Positions 26,277-35,480 of a DNA stretch of 64,000 bases are shown piece by piece. The notes under the pieces are model-generated. The model saw nothing but the letters and a program-made list of their open reading frames with translations. It was not told the origin of the DNA and did no database searches. The DNA is from Streptomyces sp. NBC_01304 (GTDB lineage: Bacteria; Actinomycetota; Actinomycetes; Streptomycetales; Streptomycetaceae). The first letter of the stretch is position 1; each line of letters begins with the position of its first letter. The position numbers and the translations under genes were made by a program. The stretch covers positions 10,594,998 through 10,658,997 of the forward strand of contig NZ_CP109055.1 in assembly GCF_035975855.1 (NCBI RefSeq), written 5' to 3'.

Positions 26277-29200
26277 ACGACACCCTCGATCTGGACTTCA
26301 CCTCCCCGCCCCCGCCTGCACCGGCCGGCAACGCCGACCGGTTCGGCGGCCGCTGGCGGCTGGTCGGCGCCGGCCTGTCCAATGTGTGGCGCTACGGCGA
26401 CCTGAACCTGCCTGCAGCATCGGGACGCCTGCTGCTGCGCGGGCCCAACGGGACGGGCAAGACCACCGCCCTGGAAGCGCTGTGGCCCTACCTGCTCGAC
26501 CTGAATGCCGCCAAACTCGCCGCCGGCAAAGCACGCCCGACCACCTTGAAACTCCTCATGAGCGAAGGAGCCCCGGCCAAGGGCCGCCGCTACGGCTACC
26601 TCTGGCTGAGTTTCGCCGCCCCCGCCAAAGAAGCAGCGACCACAGCCGACACCGAGGACCCAACTGACGCAGTGGTGAGTTTCGGAGTCAGGCTGCAGTA
26701 CTCGCCGAGTTCCACCCCCGCAGTGAAGGTCGTCCCGTTCACGGTGCCCGGCCGCCCCCTGCACGAGCTGGCTCTGCGTGCCCCGGGCGGGGCCGCGCTG
26801 GAACACGAGGAGTTCACCACCCGCGTCGAAGCCGCGGGCGGGCGAGTCTTCCAGGAGCCGGAGGACTACGTCGAGCAGCTGGCCGTCCGGATCTGGTCCA
26901 CCACGGCCGGCGAACTGCGCGAACTCGCCGCGCGCCTGCGGGAAGTCCGCAATCCGACCCTGCTGGGCGATGTCTCCCCGGCCGCGGCCGCCGACGCACT
27001 GCGCCAGTCGCTCCCGGGTGTGGCCGGTGACGTGCTGACGGCGACCGCAGAGGCGCTCGCCGAATCCGACACCACCCGCGCGGCGTTCGAGCGGGACGCG
27101 CAAGCCGCCACGGTCCTGGCCGACTTCGCCCGCGTGTGGACCGCTCATGCCGTCGACGTCACCCGGACCGCGCACACCGCGGCGCAGAAGGCCGCCGACG
27201 AAGCGGCAGAGCGCGGTCGGCAGGTTCAGCGAAGCACAGGTCTGTACACCCGGGCGAAGGATGCAGCAGAGGAGGCGCGAGCGGAGGTCCAGCGGCTTGA
27301 CACCGACCACCGTGAGGCACGGGCAGCCGCCCGCGCCATCGAGAACTCCGCAGCGTACAAGGCCCATGGGCCCATCACGGATCTGCGTAAACGACTCAAG
27401 GCCGAACAGCTGGCAGCACGCAGCGGGTTCGCCACCCTGGAGACCGTCACCGCCCAGGCCCGTACTCGCACCAAGGACGCCCATGGGGCTCTGGGCGAGG
27501 TCATCGACGACCTCGCCGAACTCGCTGCCGCTGCCGAGGCTGCCGGCAGTACGCCGCCCGCGCTCGACGCCCTGCTGGCCCACCATCCCCGCGCCCGCGC
27601 CACCCGTTCCGTCGCCGACCGCACCATCGACCCGGGCCCCGGCCTGACCCTCACCCATAACCGCCCGGGCCTTGAACAGCTCGCCACCCTCTGGAAGGCC
27701 GCGGCACAGGCCCATCGCGCCACAGCCGACCGAGCAGCACTGATCAAGCGCGACCACGGGCCGGTCGCGGAGGCCGCCGAGGCAGCCACGACAACAGACG
27801 GCAAAGCCGCCGACGCCGAAACCAGCTGTGACGAGGCCCGCCAGGCAGCCGACCGCGCCACAGCAGCTGCCCGCACAGCCGCCGACCAGACACTCGCCGA
27901 CGTCGCCCGCTGGGCACGCGAGCATCCTGAACTGCGCGGCCTGCACAACGATGTGGCCCTGGCGCTTCCTGCTGGCGAGCACCCGGTGTGGGAGACAGGC
28001 GACGTAGACGCTCTCACCGGCGCGGAACCCGCCGTGGTACGCGATCAACTCAACGCATGGGCCGAGCAAGTCCTGCGCACCGGCGAAGCCATCGCTGCTG
28101 TCCACGAGAATGCCGCCCAGGCCCACCTCGCCGACGCAGCGGATCTCGATGCCACTGCCGCACAGCACCGCGCCGACGCCCGCCGGCTGCGCGCCGGGCA
28201 GCTGCTGCCGCTGCCGCGCCCGCACTGGGCGGGAGCAGGCGATGACGACACCGCGCTCGGAACGCTGCTGGAATGGCGCCCCGCCCTCGAGCATGCAGAT
28301 ACACAGCGGGCGATGATCGAGCTCGCCCTCGCCCATGCCGGCGTGCTCGGCGCCCACTTGCACACCGGCGGCATCACCACCGACGCCTGGCACATCAGCC
28401 CCACAGGTCCAGTGGTGGAACACAACCTGACTGCCGTACTGGACGTCGTCCGCGACCACCCGCATGCCGATCTCGCCCGCGCCGTCCTGGCCCGCATCGA
28501 GCTGGCCGACAGCGCCACCGCTCTGAGGGACCGCACCGCTCTTGTGATCGGACGCGACGGCACGTTCGCTGCCGGCCCGCTCGGAGCGGCACCCGCTGCT
28601 GCCCTGGCCGGCGCCGAGATCCCCGCCGCGTCACATATCGGCGCCCGCACACGCCTGGCCCGGGCCCGCGCCAAGGCCGACGAACTCGACGCCACCGCAC
28701 AGACCCTCGAAGACGACGCCGAGGGCAGGCGTAGCGTCGCTGCACAGTGCCGTCAGCAACGCGACACCGTCCGCAGCCAAACGAAATCCTTCCCCCCACG
28801 ACACGACCTGACCAACGCCGAGGCCAATCGGTCCACCACTGCTCATGCAGCGCATGAGCTCCAGGACACTGCACGAACCCTGCGCCGCCAAGCGGACGAA
28901 GCCGCAGCCACGCACACCAGCCTGCATGACGCCTGGGCACAGCGCGCCCAAAACCTGGGCATGCCCACCGGCCACGACGAACTGACCACACTGATCAACA
29001 ACGGTCACGCTCACGCTGAACAGCTGGCCACATGCACCCAGCGGCTCATCCACCGCTTCCTGCCCAAACTCGACCGCGTCCTGCGCATGCTTCCCGATGA
29101 AACCGCACTGGCCACTCAACTCGCCGATCTCCAGCACACCGCGCAGAGCGCACACACCACCGTGCTCGAAACCCAGGCCGAGCTGGCCGAGGCCCAGGTG

Positions 29201-30523
29201 CACGGCGATGCCGACGACGCCGCCCGCCGCTTCGAAGCCGCCACCGCACTTGCCGAGGACCTCTCTGCGCAGCTCGTCATCGCCCGAGAAACAGCCACCG
29301 GCGCAGAAAAGCAACTCAGCACCCGCGAAAGCGAACTGAAGACCGCGCACGAACGACTCACCGAAGCACGTCCCGACCAGACATCCACCCAGGCGCACCT
29401 GGCCGCACTGCTCGCCTGGCCGCCCCTGGCCCAGGCCCTGGGCATCGACGCCGACCTCACCGCCCCCGATGCCCACCGCGCGGACGGCTCTGGCCCACAG
29501 CTCCTCGCCACGGCGGAAGCTCTGCTCGCCCGCCGCCCCACCGCCTCGAAGCGAACCCTCGGCGAGCACTACGACGAGGTCCGCGCCGAACTCGCCCAGA
29601 CCTGGACCGTCGCCCGCGACGACCCGCCCACCGGACTCGACGAACTCGACACATTCGTCTTCACCCACGCAGAAACCCGCTATGACCCGCTCAGCGCCGC
29701 AACCCGCGCGCAGACCCTGGCCGCCCAGGCCCGGGGCGCCCTCGACGCCGCCGAAGCAGCGGCACTGCGGGACTTCGTCATCGGCCGCCTGCCTGCCGCC
29801 ATCGGCACCGCATGGGTGGCCCTGATGGACTGGAAGAAATCGGTCAACGAGAAGATGCGCGCAGCCCAGGCATCCTCAGGGGTCGGCGTCCAAGTCCACA
29901 TCGGGCTGCGCGACGACCTCGACGCCGCCACCCGCACCGTGTACGAGCTGTCCTGCAAAGTCAGCGATGCCGTCCGCACCGAAACGCAGAAACAACAAGT
30001 CGGGCAAGCGCTGCAGGCGCTGCTGGCCGCCGCCGACGGCACCACCATGACCGAACGCCTCACCGCAGCAGTCGACATCCGCGACTGGGTCGACGTCCAC
30101 TACCTCGTCGAACGCCCCGGCCCCGAGGGCACCCCCGTCTCCCGGCGATGGGGCTCACGCACCGGCCTGTCCGGCGGCGAACGACGCCTGGTCGTCCTGG
30201 CACCCATGCTCGCCGCCATCGCAGCCAACTACGACCGCTTCACCGATACCGGCCTGCGCCTGGTCCCCCTCGACGAAGTTCCCGCCGAGGTCGACGAACG
30301 CGGCCGCGAAGGACTCGCCCGCTACCTTGCCGCACTCGACCTGGACATCCTGTGCACCTCTTACCTCTGGGACGGCGCCCCCGGCGCCTGGGACGGCATC
30401 GACGCCCACGACCTCGAAGCAGGCAGCGACGAAACCGTCGTCGCCTTCCCCATGCTGATCCGCGGCCTGCACCCACTTCCCGGCGACACCGACATCAACA
30501 CCCTGCCCGGGAGCCCGGCATGA
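26273..30523 (+). CDS. jetC: Wadjet type II SMC-like ATPase JetC
   Basis: JetC is the loop-extruding motor. The 1416-aa protein starts at GTG 26273, overlapping the jetB stop as GTGA, with GCAGGAGGAG upstream. Walker A is LLRGPNGTGKTTALEAL (about 55-70). Two long coiled-coil arms, rich in Ala, Glu and Arg, occupy most of residues 260-1150. The ABC signature TGLSGGERRLVVLAPML is near 1296-1312, and Walker B with the catalytic Glu is LRLVPLDEVPAEVD near 1326-1339. The layout and size match the TIGR02680 group found with DUF2397, DUF2398 and DUF2399. No frameshift is seen. Confidence 0.9.
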   Translation: MNDTLDLDFTSPPPPAPAGNADRFGGRWRLVGAGLSNVWRYGDLNLPAASGRLLLRGPNGTGKTTALEALWPYLLDLNAAKLAAGKARPTTLKLLMSEGAPAKGRRYGYLWLSFAAPAKEAATTADTEDPTDAVVSFGVRLQYSPSSTPAVKVVPFTVPGRPLHELALRAPGGAALEHEEFTTRVEAAGGRVFQEPEDYVEQLAVRIWSTTAGELRELAARLREVRNPTLLGDVSPAAAADALRQSLPGVAGDVLTATAEALAESDTTRAAFERDAQAATVLADFARVWTAHAVDVTRTAHTAAQKAADEAAERGRQVQRSTGLYTRAKDAAEEARAEVQRLDTDHREARAAARAIENSAAYKAHGPITDLRKRLKAEQLAARSGFATLETVTAQARTRTKDAHGALGEVIDDLAELAAAAEAAGSTPPALDALLAHHPRARATRSVADRTIDPGPGLTLTHNRPGLEQLATLWKAAAQAHRATADRAALIKRDHGPVAEAAEAATTTDGKAADAETSCDEARQAADRATAAARTAADQTLADVARWAREHPELRGLHNDVALALPAGEHPVWETGDVDALTGAEPAVVRDQLNAWAEQVLRTGEAIAAVHENAAQAHLADAADLDATAAQHRADARRLRAGQLLPLPRPHWAGAGDDDTALGTLLEWRPALEHADTQRAMIELALAHAGVLGAHLHTGGITTDAWHISPTGPVVEHNLTAVLDVVRDHPHADLARAVLARIELADSATALRDRTALVIGRDGTFAAGPLGAAPAAALAGAEIPAASHIGARTRLARARAKADELDATAQTLEDDAEGRRSVAAQCRQQRDTVRSQTKSFPPRHDLTNAEANRSTTAHAAHELQDTARTLRRQADEAAATHTSLHDAWAQRAQNLGMPTGHDELTTLINNGHAHAEQLATCTQRLIHRFLPKLDRVLRMLPDETALATQLADLQHTAQSAHTTVLETQAELAEAQVHGDADDAARRFEAATALAEDLSAQLVIARETATGAEKQLSTRESELKTAHERLTEARPDQTSTQAHLAALLAWPPLAQALGIDADLTAPDAHRADGSGPQLLATAEALLARRPTASKRTLGEHYDEVRAELAQTWTVARDDPPTGLDELDTFVFTHAETRYDPLSAATRAQTLAAQARGALDAAEAAALRDFVIGRLPAAIGTAWVALMDWKKSVNEKMRAAQASSGVGVQVHIGLRDDLDAATRTVYELSCKVSDAVRTETQKQQVGQALQALLAAADGTTMTERLTAAVDIRDWVDVHYLVERPGPEGTPVSRRWGSRTGLSGGERRLVVLAPMLAAIAANYDRFTDTGLRLVPLDEVPAEVDERGREGLARYLAALDLDILCTSYLWDGAPGAWDGIDAHDLEAGSDETVVAFPMLIRGLHPLPGDTDINTLPGSPA

Positions 30524-31800
30524 CCTGCTCCCTGTGCGCCGATGCCTGCTCCGGCGCCGACCTCGCACCACTGCTTGCCCCCGAACTTGCCTGGCTGTGG
30601 CAGGCAATCGCGGCGGCCGCCGACCGGCGCGGCGACGAAGCCCTCACCGACGGCCCCGCAGTCACCGTCAGCATTCCCGCCTCACCGACCCAGCGCGCCG
30701 CCGCGGCAGGCCTGATCAGCGGACAACCACTGGCATCGGGCCAGCGCCGGCGGATCGACCTGGGCCACCTCACAACAGCCCTGACCGCCCGCGGGCCGGC
30801 ACTCACCCCCGGCGCCGTCGCCGCCCATGCCTGCGGCCGACGCCTCGCGGCAAGAGCCCGAGCCCGCACCGAACACGCTGCCTCCACCGACCGGCTCCGC
30901 ACCCAACTGGAGACCACAGCAGCCTGCTTGCCTGCGCACGTCCGCGAACTCGTGAGCCCGACCTCGGCCTTCACCCGGCTCCGCAGCAGCGGATGGATCG
31001 CCCGCATCCTCAACCAACCAGACCCTGCCGCCCTACTCGCCCAGGCATTTCAGGTCGCCGGACGGCTCCCCGAGCCCGGCCACCGCATCGACCGCCGCAC
31101 CCTGGTCCCCGGCGACCCCCATGCACTCGACGGAGGCCCGCTGCCCGCCCTGGTTCTCGCCCTCACCCAACACTCCGGCACGGTCCCGCGTCTGGGCTGG
31201 GAGCGGCTCGGCGTGGACTTCGACGACCTGATCGGCGGACTCATCGTCACAGGCGTCACACCCCGCGGTTGGCACGTCCCGCCCGGTGCAACGCTCACCC
31301 TGCCGCCGAGGGAACTCACGAACATCGCGTGGGCGCCGCCCCCAAAGCCAGATGCATGGGTCTTCGTCACGGAGAACCCCTCCGTGCTGGCCGCGGCGAG
31401 CACGCAACCTTCTGAGGACGACCGCACCCCAACACCGCCGCGGGTGATCTGTACCGCAGGCACTCCCTCATCGGCGGAATGCGCGGCAATAGGCGCCCTG
31501 CACCACGCCGGCTGGCGTGTCGCGGTCCGCGCGGACTTCGACCAAGCAGGCCTGGCGCACATGCGAGCCCTCCTGGCTGCAGCGCCTCAAGCCGTCCCAT
31601 GGCGGATGAGCGCGGCTGACTACCTCGCCACCGCCCCGCAGGGCACCCTCGATCTGCGGCTTGAGGCGTCGGATGCCCCCTGGGACGTACATCTGGTGCC
31701 GGCGATGAAGGCGCGCTCCGCCTACACGTACGAGGAGGATCTTCTGCCAGCGCTCCTCGCCGACATCGCGGCGGGCGTGCCAGACACGGGCCTGCCATGA
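30520..31800 (+). CDS. jetD: Wadjet type II Toprim nuclease JetD (DUF2399)
   Basis: JetD cuts plasmid DNA once the motor has reeled in a closed circle. The 426-aa protein starts at ATG 30520, overlapping the jetC stop. The C-terminal Toprim fold is visible: AWVFVTENPSVLAAAS carries the general-base Glu (about 285), and WRVAVRADFDQAGLAHM carries the DxD pair (about 340-342). The Cys-rich N-terminus (MTCSLCADAC) is an extra feature. All active-site residues are present, so the whole operon should be functional. It converges with the minus-strand gene that ends at 31855. Confidence 0.87.
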   Translation: MTCSLCADACSGADLAPLLAPELAWLWQAIAAAADRRGDEALTDGPAVTVSIPASPTQRAAAAGLISGQPLASGQRRRIDLGHLTTALTARGPALTPGAVAAHACGRRLAARARARTEHAASTDRLRTQLETTAACLPAHVRELVSPTSAFTRLRSSGWIARILNQPDPAALLAQAFQVAGRLPEPGHRIDRRTLVPGDPHALDGGPLPALVLALTQHSGTVPRLGWERLGVDFDDLIGGLIVTGVTPRGWHVPPGATLTLPPRELTNIAWAPPPKPDAWVFVTENPSVLAAASTQPSEDDRTPTPPRVICTAGTPSSAECAAIGALHHAGWRVAVRADFDQAGLAHMRALLAAAPQAVPWRMSAADYLATAPQGTLDLRLEASDAPWDVHLVPAMKARSAYTYEEDLLPALLADIAAGVPDTGLP

Positions 31801-31854
31801 TGACGGGGGAGCAGGGGCGCGGCAGCGCTGCCGGCCGGTATCAACGGTGCCGCC

Positions 31855-32292
31855 TCACAGTGCCTCTACCCATTCGCAGGCCTCGTCCGCCGCCTCGGGC
31901 GAGAGCGGCGTGTTGGAGGGCTGGGTGGGTGTGCGGGGCGGGGGTTCGGGAACGGCCGCGGCGTGGGGGATGGCGCCTGCGCAGCCGCGGCAGACGTCTG
32001 CCAGATGCCAGGTGCGTCCATTGTTGCTGCAGATCAGCATTAGCCGCAGCGGGCCGGAGCAGGGTGTGGGATGGCGGTGCCAGGCACAGGCGTGCTCGCG
32101 GCACTGGCAGATCCGCAGGTGCAAGGGCAGGGGCGCCGCGGCGAGATGGCTGGCGAGGTGACGCCGTGCTTGATTCATCAACGCGATGCCCGGCTGCGCG
32201 GTGAGGGAGCGGCAGGCGCTGCAGGTGACGGTCGGGATCCGGGCGCGGGTACTGATCGTCACGCTCCAGGAGCGTGAGGGCAGAGCGGTCAT
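31855..32292 (-). CDS. Conserved Cys/His-rich hypothetical protein
   Basis: I recognise this only as a recurrent Streptomyces accessory protein without known role. The 145-aa sequence has VTCSACRSLTAQPG, RICQCREHACAWHRHPTPCS and MLICSNNGRTWHLADVCRGC, giving about nine Cys and several His that could form two or three zinc sites. ATG 32292 is preceded by GAAGGGA. It is divergent from the XRE gene at 32462, and the two share the intergenic region with tandem operator-like repeats. Conservation of the zinc ligands would suggest a nucleic-acid or protein adaptor. Confidence 0.65.
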   Translation of the reverse strand: MTALPSRSWSVTISTRARIPTVTCSACRSLTAQPGIALMNQARRHLASHLAAAPLPLHLRICQCREHACAWHRHPTPCSGPLRLMLICSNNGRTWHLADVCRGCAGAIPHAAAVPEPPPRTPTQPSNTPLSPEAADEACEWVEAL

Positions 32293-32364
32293 GGGGTCCC
32301 TTCGAGCAGGTGCGGGCGGCGGAGTCGGAGCCGCAGTGGGGATGTCCGGCGAGCGGACACCGTA

Positions 32365-32452
32365 GTGCAGACCTGTTCACCGCAGACTTTCACCCGGACC
32401 GCCACAAATAGGGCAGAGGTCTGCACTGTCAGGGCAGGGGTCTGCACCGTCG
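32365..32452. repeat. Two tandem 21-bp repeats plus an inverted half-site
   Basis: Units at 32411-32431 and 32432-32452 start GGGCAG and contain GGTCTGCAC; they match at 18 of 21 positions. An inverted copy of the core, GTGCAGACC, lies at 32365-32373. The 21-base period puts both copies on one face of the helix. The array ends ten bases before the XRE start, so it is a likely operator for that regulator. Confidence 0.6.
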
Positions 32453-32461
32453 GATGGGCAG

Positions 32462-32725
32462 GTGACGATCTTCCCGCCGCCGGACCCGGACCCGACGGCA
32501 CTGCGCGAGTCCCTCGCCCGCCTGCGCGCGCAGCGCGGCTGGAGCTACGACCAACTCGCCGCGCACAGCGGCCTGTCCCGGCGCACCCTCATCGAGATCG
32601 AGCAGGGCCGCACCGTCGGAACACTGGCCACTTGGCACGCCCTCGCCCACGCCTTCGGTATCCCGATGGGAACCCTCCTCGACCCCTTGTGCACCGGTCA
32701 CGAACCTCCGTCTGGCGAACGCTGA
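32462..32725 (+). CDS. XRE-family transcriptional regulator
   Basis: The 87-aa protein is almost entirely a helix-turn-helix domain: LRESLARLRAQRGWSYDQLA, AHSGLSRRTLIEIEQGRTVG, then TWHALAHAFGIPMGTLLDPL. The sequence follows the lambda-Cro-like five-helix pattern, with SRRTLIEIEQG as recognition helix. GTG 32462 starts the frame ten bases after a tandem repeat that could be its operator. It probably controls its own promoter and the divergent Cys-rich gene; the SF1 helicase gene starts 230 bases downstream. Confidence 0.8.
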   Translation: MTIFPPPDPDPTALRESLARLRAQRGWSYDQLAAHSGLSRRTLIEIEQGRTVGTLATWHALAHAFGIPMGTLLDPLCTGHEPPSGER

Positions 32726-32956
32726 ACTTCCCGCCGCCCCTCACCTGATCGGGACACCAGACTCGACCAGGGGCACGATTCGAGACTGCACGTTCGCTTC
32801 TTGTCATTCTCCAGAGGGGACCCGTCACGACACGCCCCGGCGGCGTGCGACTCGGCTGGCACCTTTCACTCCGGTACCTGCACCGCCCGGTGCAGGGCTC
32901 TCCCGCATGTCCGCACCCTGGTGTGGGCTGTCACGGCTTCCCGGAGACCCCCTTTC

Positions 32957-34513
32957 ATGTCCTTCACCCCCACCGAGGAACAGGCTGCCGCCCTCAAGGC
33001 GTTCAGCGACGGCGACCACCTCGTCATTCAGGCCGGCGCCGGTACCGGTAAGACCTCCACCCTTGCCTTCCTCGCCGAACAAACCGGCGGCCGCCGCGGC
33101 CGTTACCTGGCTTTCAACCGGGCCATCGCCCAGGACGCGGCCACCCGCTTCCCCGCATCGGTGCAGTGCAAGACCGCTCACTCCCTGGCCTACGGTGCAC
33201 TCGGCCACCGCTACCGCGAGCGCCTCAACAGCCCCCGCCGGCCCGGCTGGAAGGTCGGCCAGGACCTCGGCCTGAACACTCCCGCCCGTATCAACGGCCG
33301 CGACCTGCTGCCCGCCACCCTGTCCAACACGGTCCTGCGCACAGTGGCCCGCTACTGCCAGTCCGCCGACACCGAACTCGCCCACCACCACGTGCCACAA
33401 CTACGCGGCCTCGACACCGGCGAGGCACATGCCGAACTCGCCGACCTCCTGCTGCCATACGCCGCAAAAGCCTGGGACGACCTGCAGAACCCCCAGGCAG
33501 GCATGGTGCGTTTCGAACACGACCACTACCTGAAGATGTGGGCCCTGACCGACCCCGCCCTCAACACCGACTACCTGCTCCTGGACGAGGCCCAGGACAC
33601 CAACCCCGTCCTCGAGCAGATCGTCCTCGCCCAACGCGAGCGCACCCAGATCGTCATGGTCGGCGACTCCGCCCAGGCCATCTACGGCTGGCGAGGCGCC
33701 CGCGACGTCATGACCGGCTTCCAAGGCCACCACCTCACCCTGACCCGCTCCTTCCGCTTCGGCCCCCGCCTCGCAGACGAAGCCAACCGCTGGCTCACCC
33801 TCGCCGACGCCCCCATCCGACTGACCGCCAGCGCCGATATCCCCACCACCATCGGCCCCCACACCGGCCGCCCCGACGCCGTACTGTGCCGCACCAACAT
33901 CGGCGCCATCACCGAAATCCTCACCCTCCTCGACGCCAACACCCCCACCGCACTCGCCGGCGGCGGAGACGCCCTGCGCGCGCTGGCCCAGGCAGCCCGC
34001 GACCTCATCCAGGGACGACGCACCCACCACCCCGAACTGGTCCTGTTCACCACCTGGAACGAACTGCGCGACTACGCCGAACTCGACCCCGCCGGCGCCG
34101 ACCTCCAGCCGTTTGCCAACCTCGTCGACGACCACGGACCCGACGCCATCCTTAACGCCGTCGACCGACTCGTTCCCGAGACCCAGGCCCAGGTCACCGT
34201 CTCCACCGCGCACAAAGCCAAAGGCCGCGAATGGCCCCACGTGCGCATCGCCCCCGACTTCACCCCACCCCCCGACACCGACGAAGTCGACAGCGCCGGA
34301 CACCCCATCCCCGGCCCCATCGACCCGGACGAAGCGCGCCTCGCCTACGTCGCCGTCACCCGGGCCCGCCACCACCTCGACCTCGGTGGCCTCTCCTGGA
34401 TCCATCAGCGCCCTGACGGAAATCCCGTGTACGTGGCGGATGGTCGGTGTGCTCCGCACGCCAGCACGGACCATATGGCATCCCCTCAGGGGCCTGTGGC
34501 GGCAGCTGGTTGA
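32957..34513 (+). CDS. UvrD/PcrA-like superfamily 1 helicase
   Basis: The 518-aa protein contains the SF1A motifs in order: Q-motif-like SFTPTEEQAAALKAFSDG, motif I QAGAGTGKTSTLAFLAEQ, Ia RYLAFNRAIAQDA, II YLLLDEAQDTNP, III VMVGDSAQAIYGWRGARD, IV LTRSFRFGPRLADEAN, V VSTAHKAKGREWPHVRIAPD and VI YVAVTRARHHLDLGG. It should be an active 3'-5' DNA helicase. ATG 32957 fits the protein start; the frame upstream has no support. It lacks the 1B/2B insertions of full UvrD and any nuclease domain. After motif VI the C-terminus (CAPHASTDHMASPQG) looks disordered. Confidence 0.85.
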   Translation: MSFTPTEEQAAALKAFSDGDHLVIQAGAGTGKTSTLAFLAEQTGGRRGRYLAFNRAIAQDAATRFPASVQCKTAHSLAYGALGHRYRERLNSPRRPGWKVGQDLGLNTPARINGRDLLPATLSNTVLRTVARYCQSADTELAHHHVPQLRGLDTGEAHAELADLLLPYAAKAWDDLQNPQAGMVRFEHDHYLKMWALTDPALNTDYLLLDEAQDTNPVLEQIVLAQRERTQIVMVGDSAQAIYGWRGARDVMTGFQGHHLTLTRSFRFGPRLADEANRWLTLADAPIRLTASADIPTTIGPHTGRPDAVLCRTNIGAITEILTLLDANTPTALAGGGDALRALAQAARDLIQGRRTHHPELVLFTTWNELRDYAELDPAGADLQPFANLVDDHGPDAILNAVDRLVPETQAQVTVSTAHKAKGREWPHVRIAPDFTPPPDTDEVDSAGHPIPGPIDPDEARLAYVAVTRARHHLDLGGLSWIHQRPDGNPVYVADGRCAPHASTDHMASPQGPVAAAG

Positions 34514-34656
34514 AGCGGCGTCCTTGCTTGCGTAGGGGAGAGGACGGGGGGCTTGCTGGGCGAGTGTAGGTGCGAACAGTAGGCCAGCGCCTCGAGAAGG
34601 AGGGACAGCCTGATGCCCGGCCTCCCGCGGGCCCGTGCAGCGCTGTCCTCGACAGC

Positions 34657-34746
34657 ATGCCCAACCTGCCCTGGATCGAAATCGAGGGTGCCGATGAGGA
34701 GACCGTGCATCTCCAGGCCGGTCTTGCCGCGCCTGATTCCCAGTAA
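34657..34746 (+). pseudogene. Decayed copy of the DUF6207-like gene at 46.6 kb
   Basis: The 29-codon frame reads IEIEGADEETVHLQAG, matching ITVEGADEETVLAIAH of the intact gene at 46553, and ends at TAA 34744. Similarity continues in the DNA downstream (CTGGATGTACGCCC, GTGCCGGAGCT and so on, to about 34925), so internal deletions removed parts of the gene. Both copies face the same way and flank the toxin locus. Confidence 0.6.
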
Positions 34747-34921
34747 GGAGGGAGTGTGTACCTGGATGTACGCCCCACGTCGAGCCCGCTGCGCAACAGG
34801 TGCCGGAGCTCAGATCCGACACCTGATGCCTGTGCAGGCCGGGCGAGTTGACTGTGTGTGGTGGGTGGGGGACCTGCCCCGGCGTTCCCGGTTCGTAGCA
34901 AAGGGTTCGGCGGCGCGCTTC

Positions 34922-34952
34922 CAGGGGCTTGCAGTCGCGCTGCAAGCCCCTG
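34922..34952. terminator. 13-bp perfect hairpin, bidirectional terminator
   Basis: CAGGGGCTTGCAG pairs exactly with CTGCAAGCCCCTG around a TCGCG loop. It lies between the plus-strand helicase/DUF6207 remnant and the 3' end of the minus-strand immunity gene, where a terminator for converging transcripts is expected. No U-run follows, as is common in Streptomyces. Confidence 0.7.
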
Positions 34953-35004
34953 AAGGACGGCCCAGACCTGGGGGTGGAAGTGGCCCGGTTTCCCGTTGCC
35001 CTAC

Positions 35005-35478
35005 TTAATCCTGATCATAGAATGATCTGGATTCATCGTCGTCAAACTTGACATGTAGGGCGACGAGTTCCCCGGAAGCCGATACGTCCAGCATGGCCGC
35101 ATGTGAGCCAATGCGCCGAGCCGAAGCTTCGCCCAGCAGGCGAATCGTGACGCCGTTCACGTATGGCTCGACATTGAGAATCCCATCCACCTGCGGATCG
35201 TTCGAAAGGAATGGGACGCCTTTCTCGAAAGCCATGCCCGCAAGCTCGCCAGACGGATCCTTCTTCGCGTGCCAGTCCAATAGGATGAACTCAAGGAGAC
35301 AGCCGTCAAGGGCGGATGTCTTAATTTCGACAGTTACTGTCTCGTTGGCGAGCACTTCAGAATTGGGTCTTTCCAACTCCGAAGAATATCGGGGCCACTG
35401 CACAGTCAACGGTACGTACGGATCGATCGTCAACTGTGGCGCCTTGGAGTCTTCAACCCCGACAAGTCGGAACACCAT
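35005..35478 (-). CDS. Putative immunity protein for the RHS toxin
   Basis: The 157-aa protein starts at ATG 35478, with GGAG five bases upstream and immediately after the stop of the RHS gene (35481). Placement directly downstream of the toxin tip is the hallmark of an immunity gene. It is acidic (ends FDDDESRSFYDQD), is predicted to be mostly beta, and has no signal peptide, so it would act in the cytoplasm by binding the toxin domain. Codons are clearly less GC-rich than the surroundings, matching the toxin tip, which suggests the two were acquired together. I do not recognise the family. Confidence 0.7.
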   Translation of the reverse strand: MVFRLVGVEDSKAPQLTIDPYVPLTVQWPRYSSELERPNSEVLANETVTVEIKTSALDGCLLEFILLDWHAKKDPSGELAGMAFEKGVPFLSNDPQVDGILNVEPYVNGVTIRLLGEASARRIGSHAAMLDVSASGELVALHVKFDDDESRSFYDQD

Positions 35479-35480
35479 GG

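Noticed and set aside
25424..28465. 1013-aa minus-strand open frame across jetB and jetC
   Set aside because: Low-complexity Cys/Gly-rich translation opposite two well-supported genes with overlapping starts.
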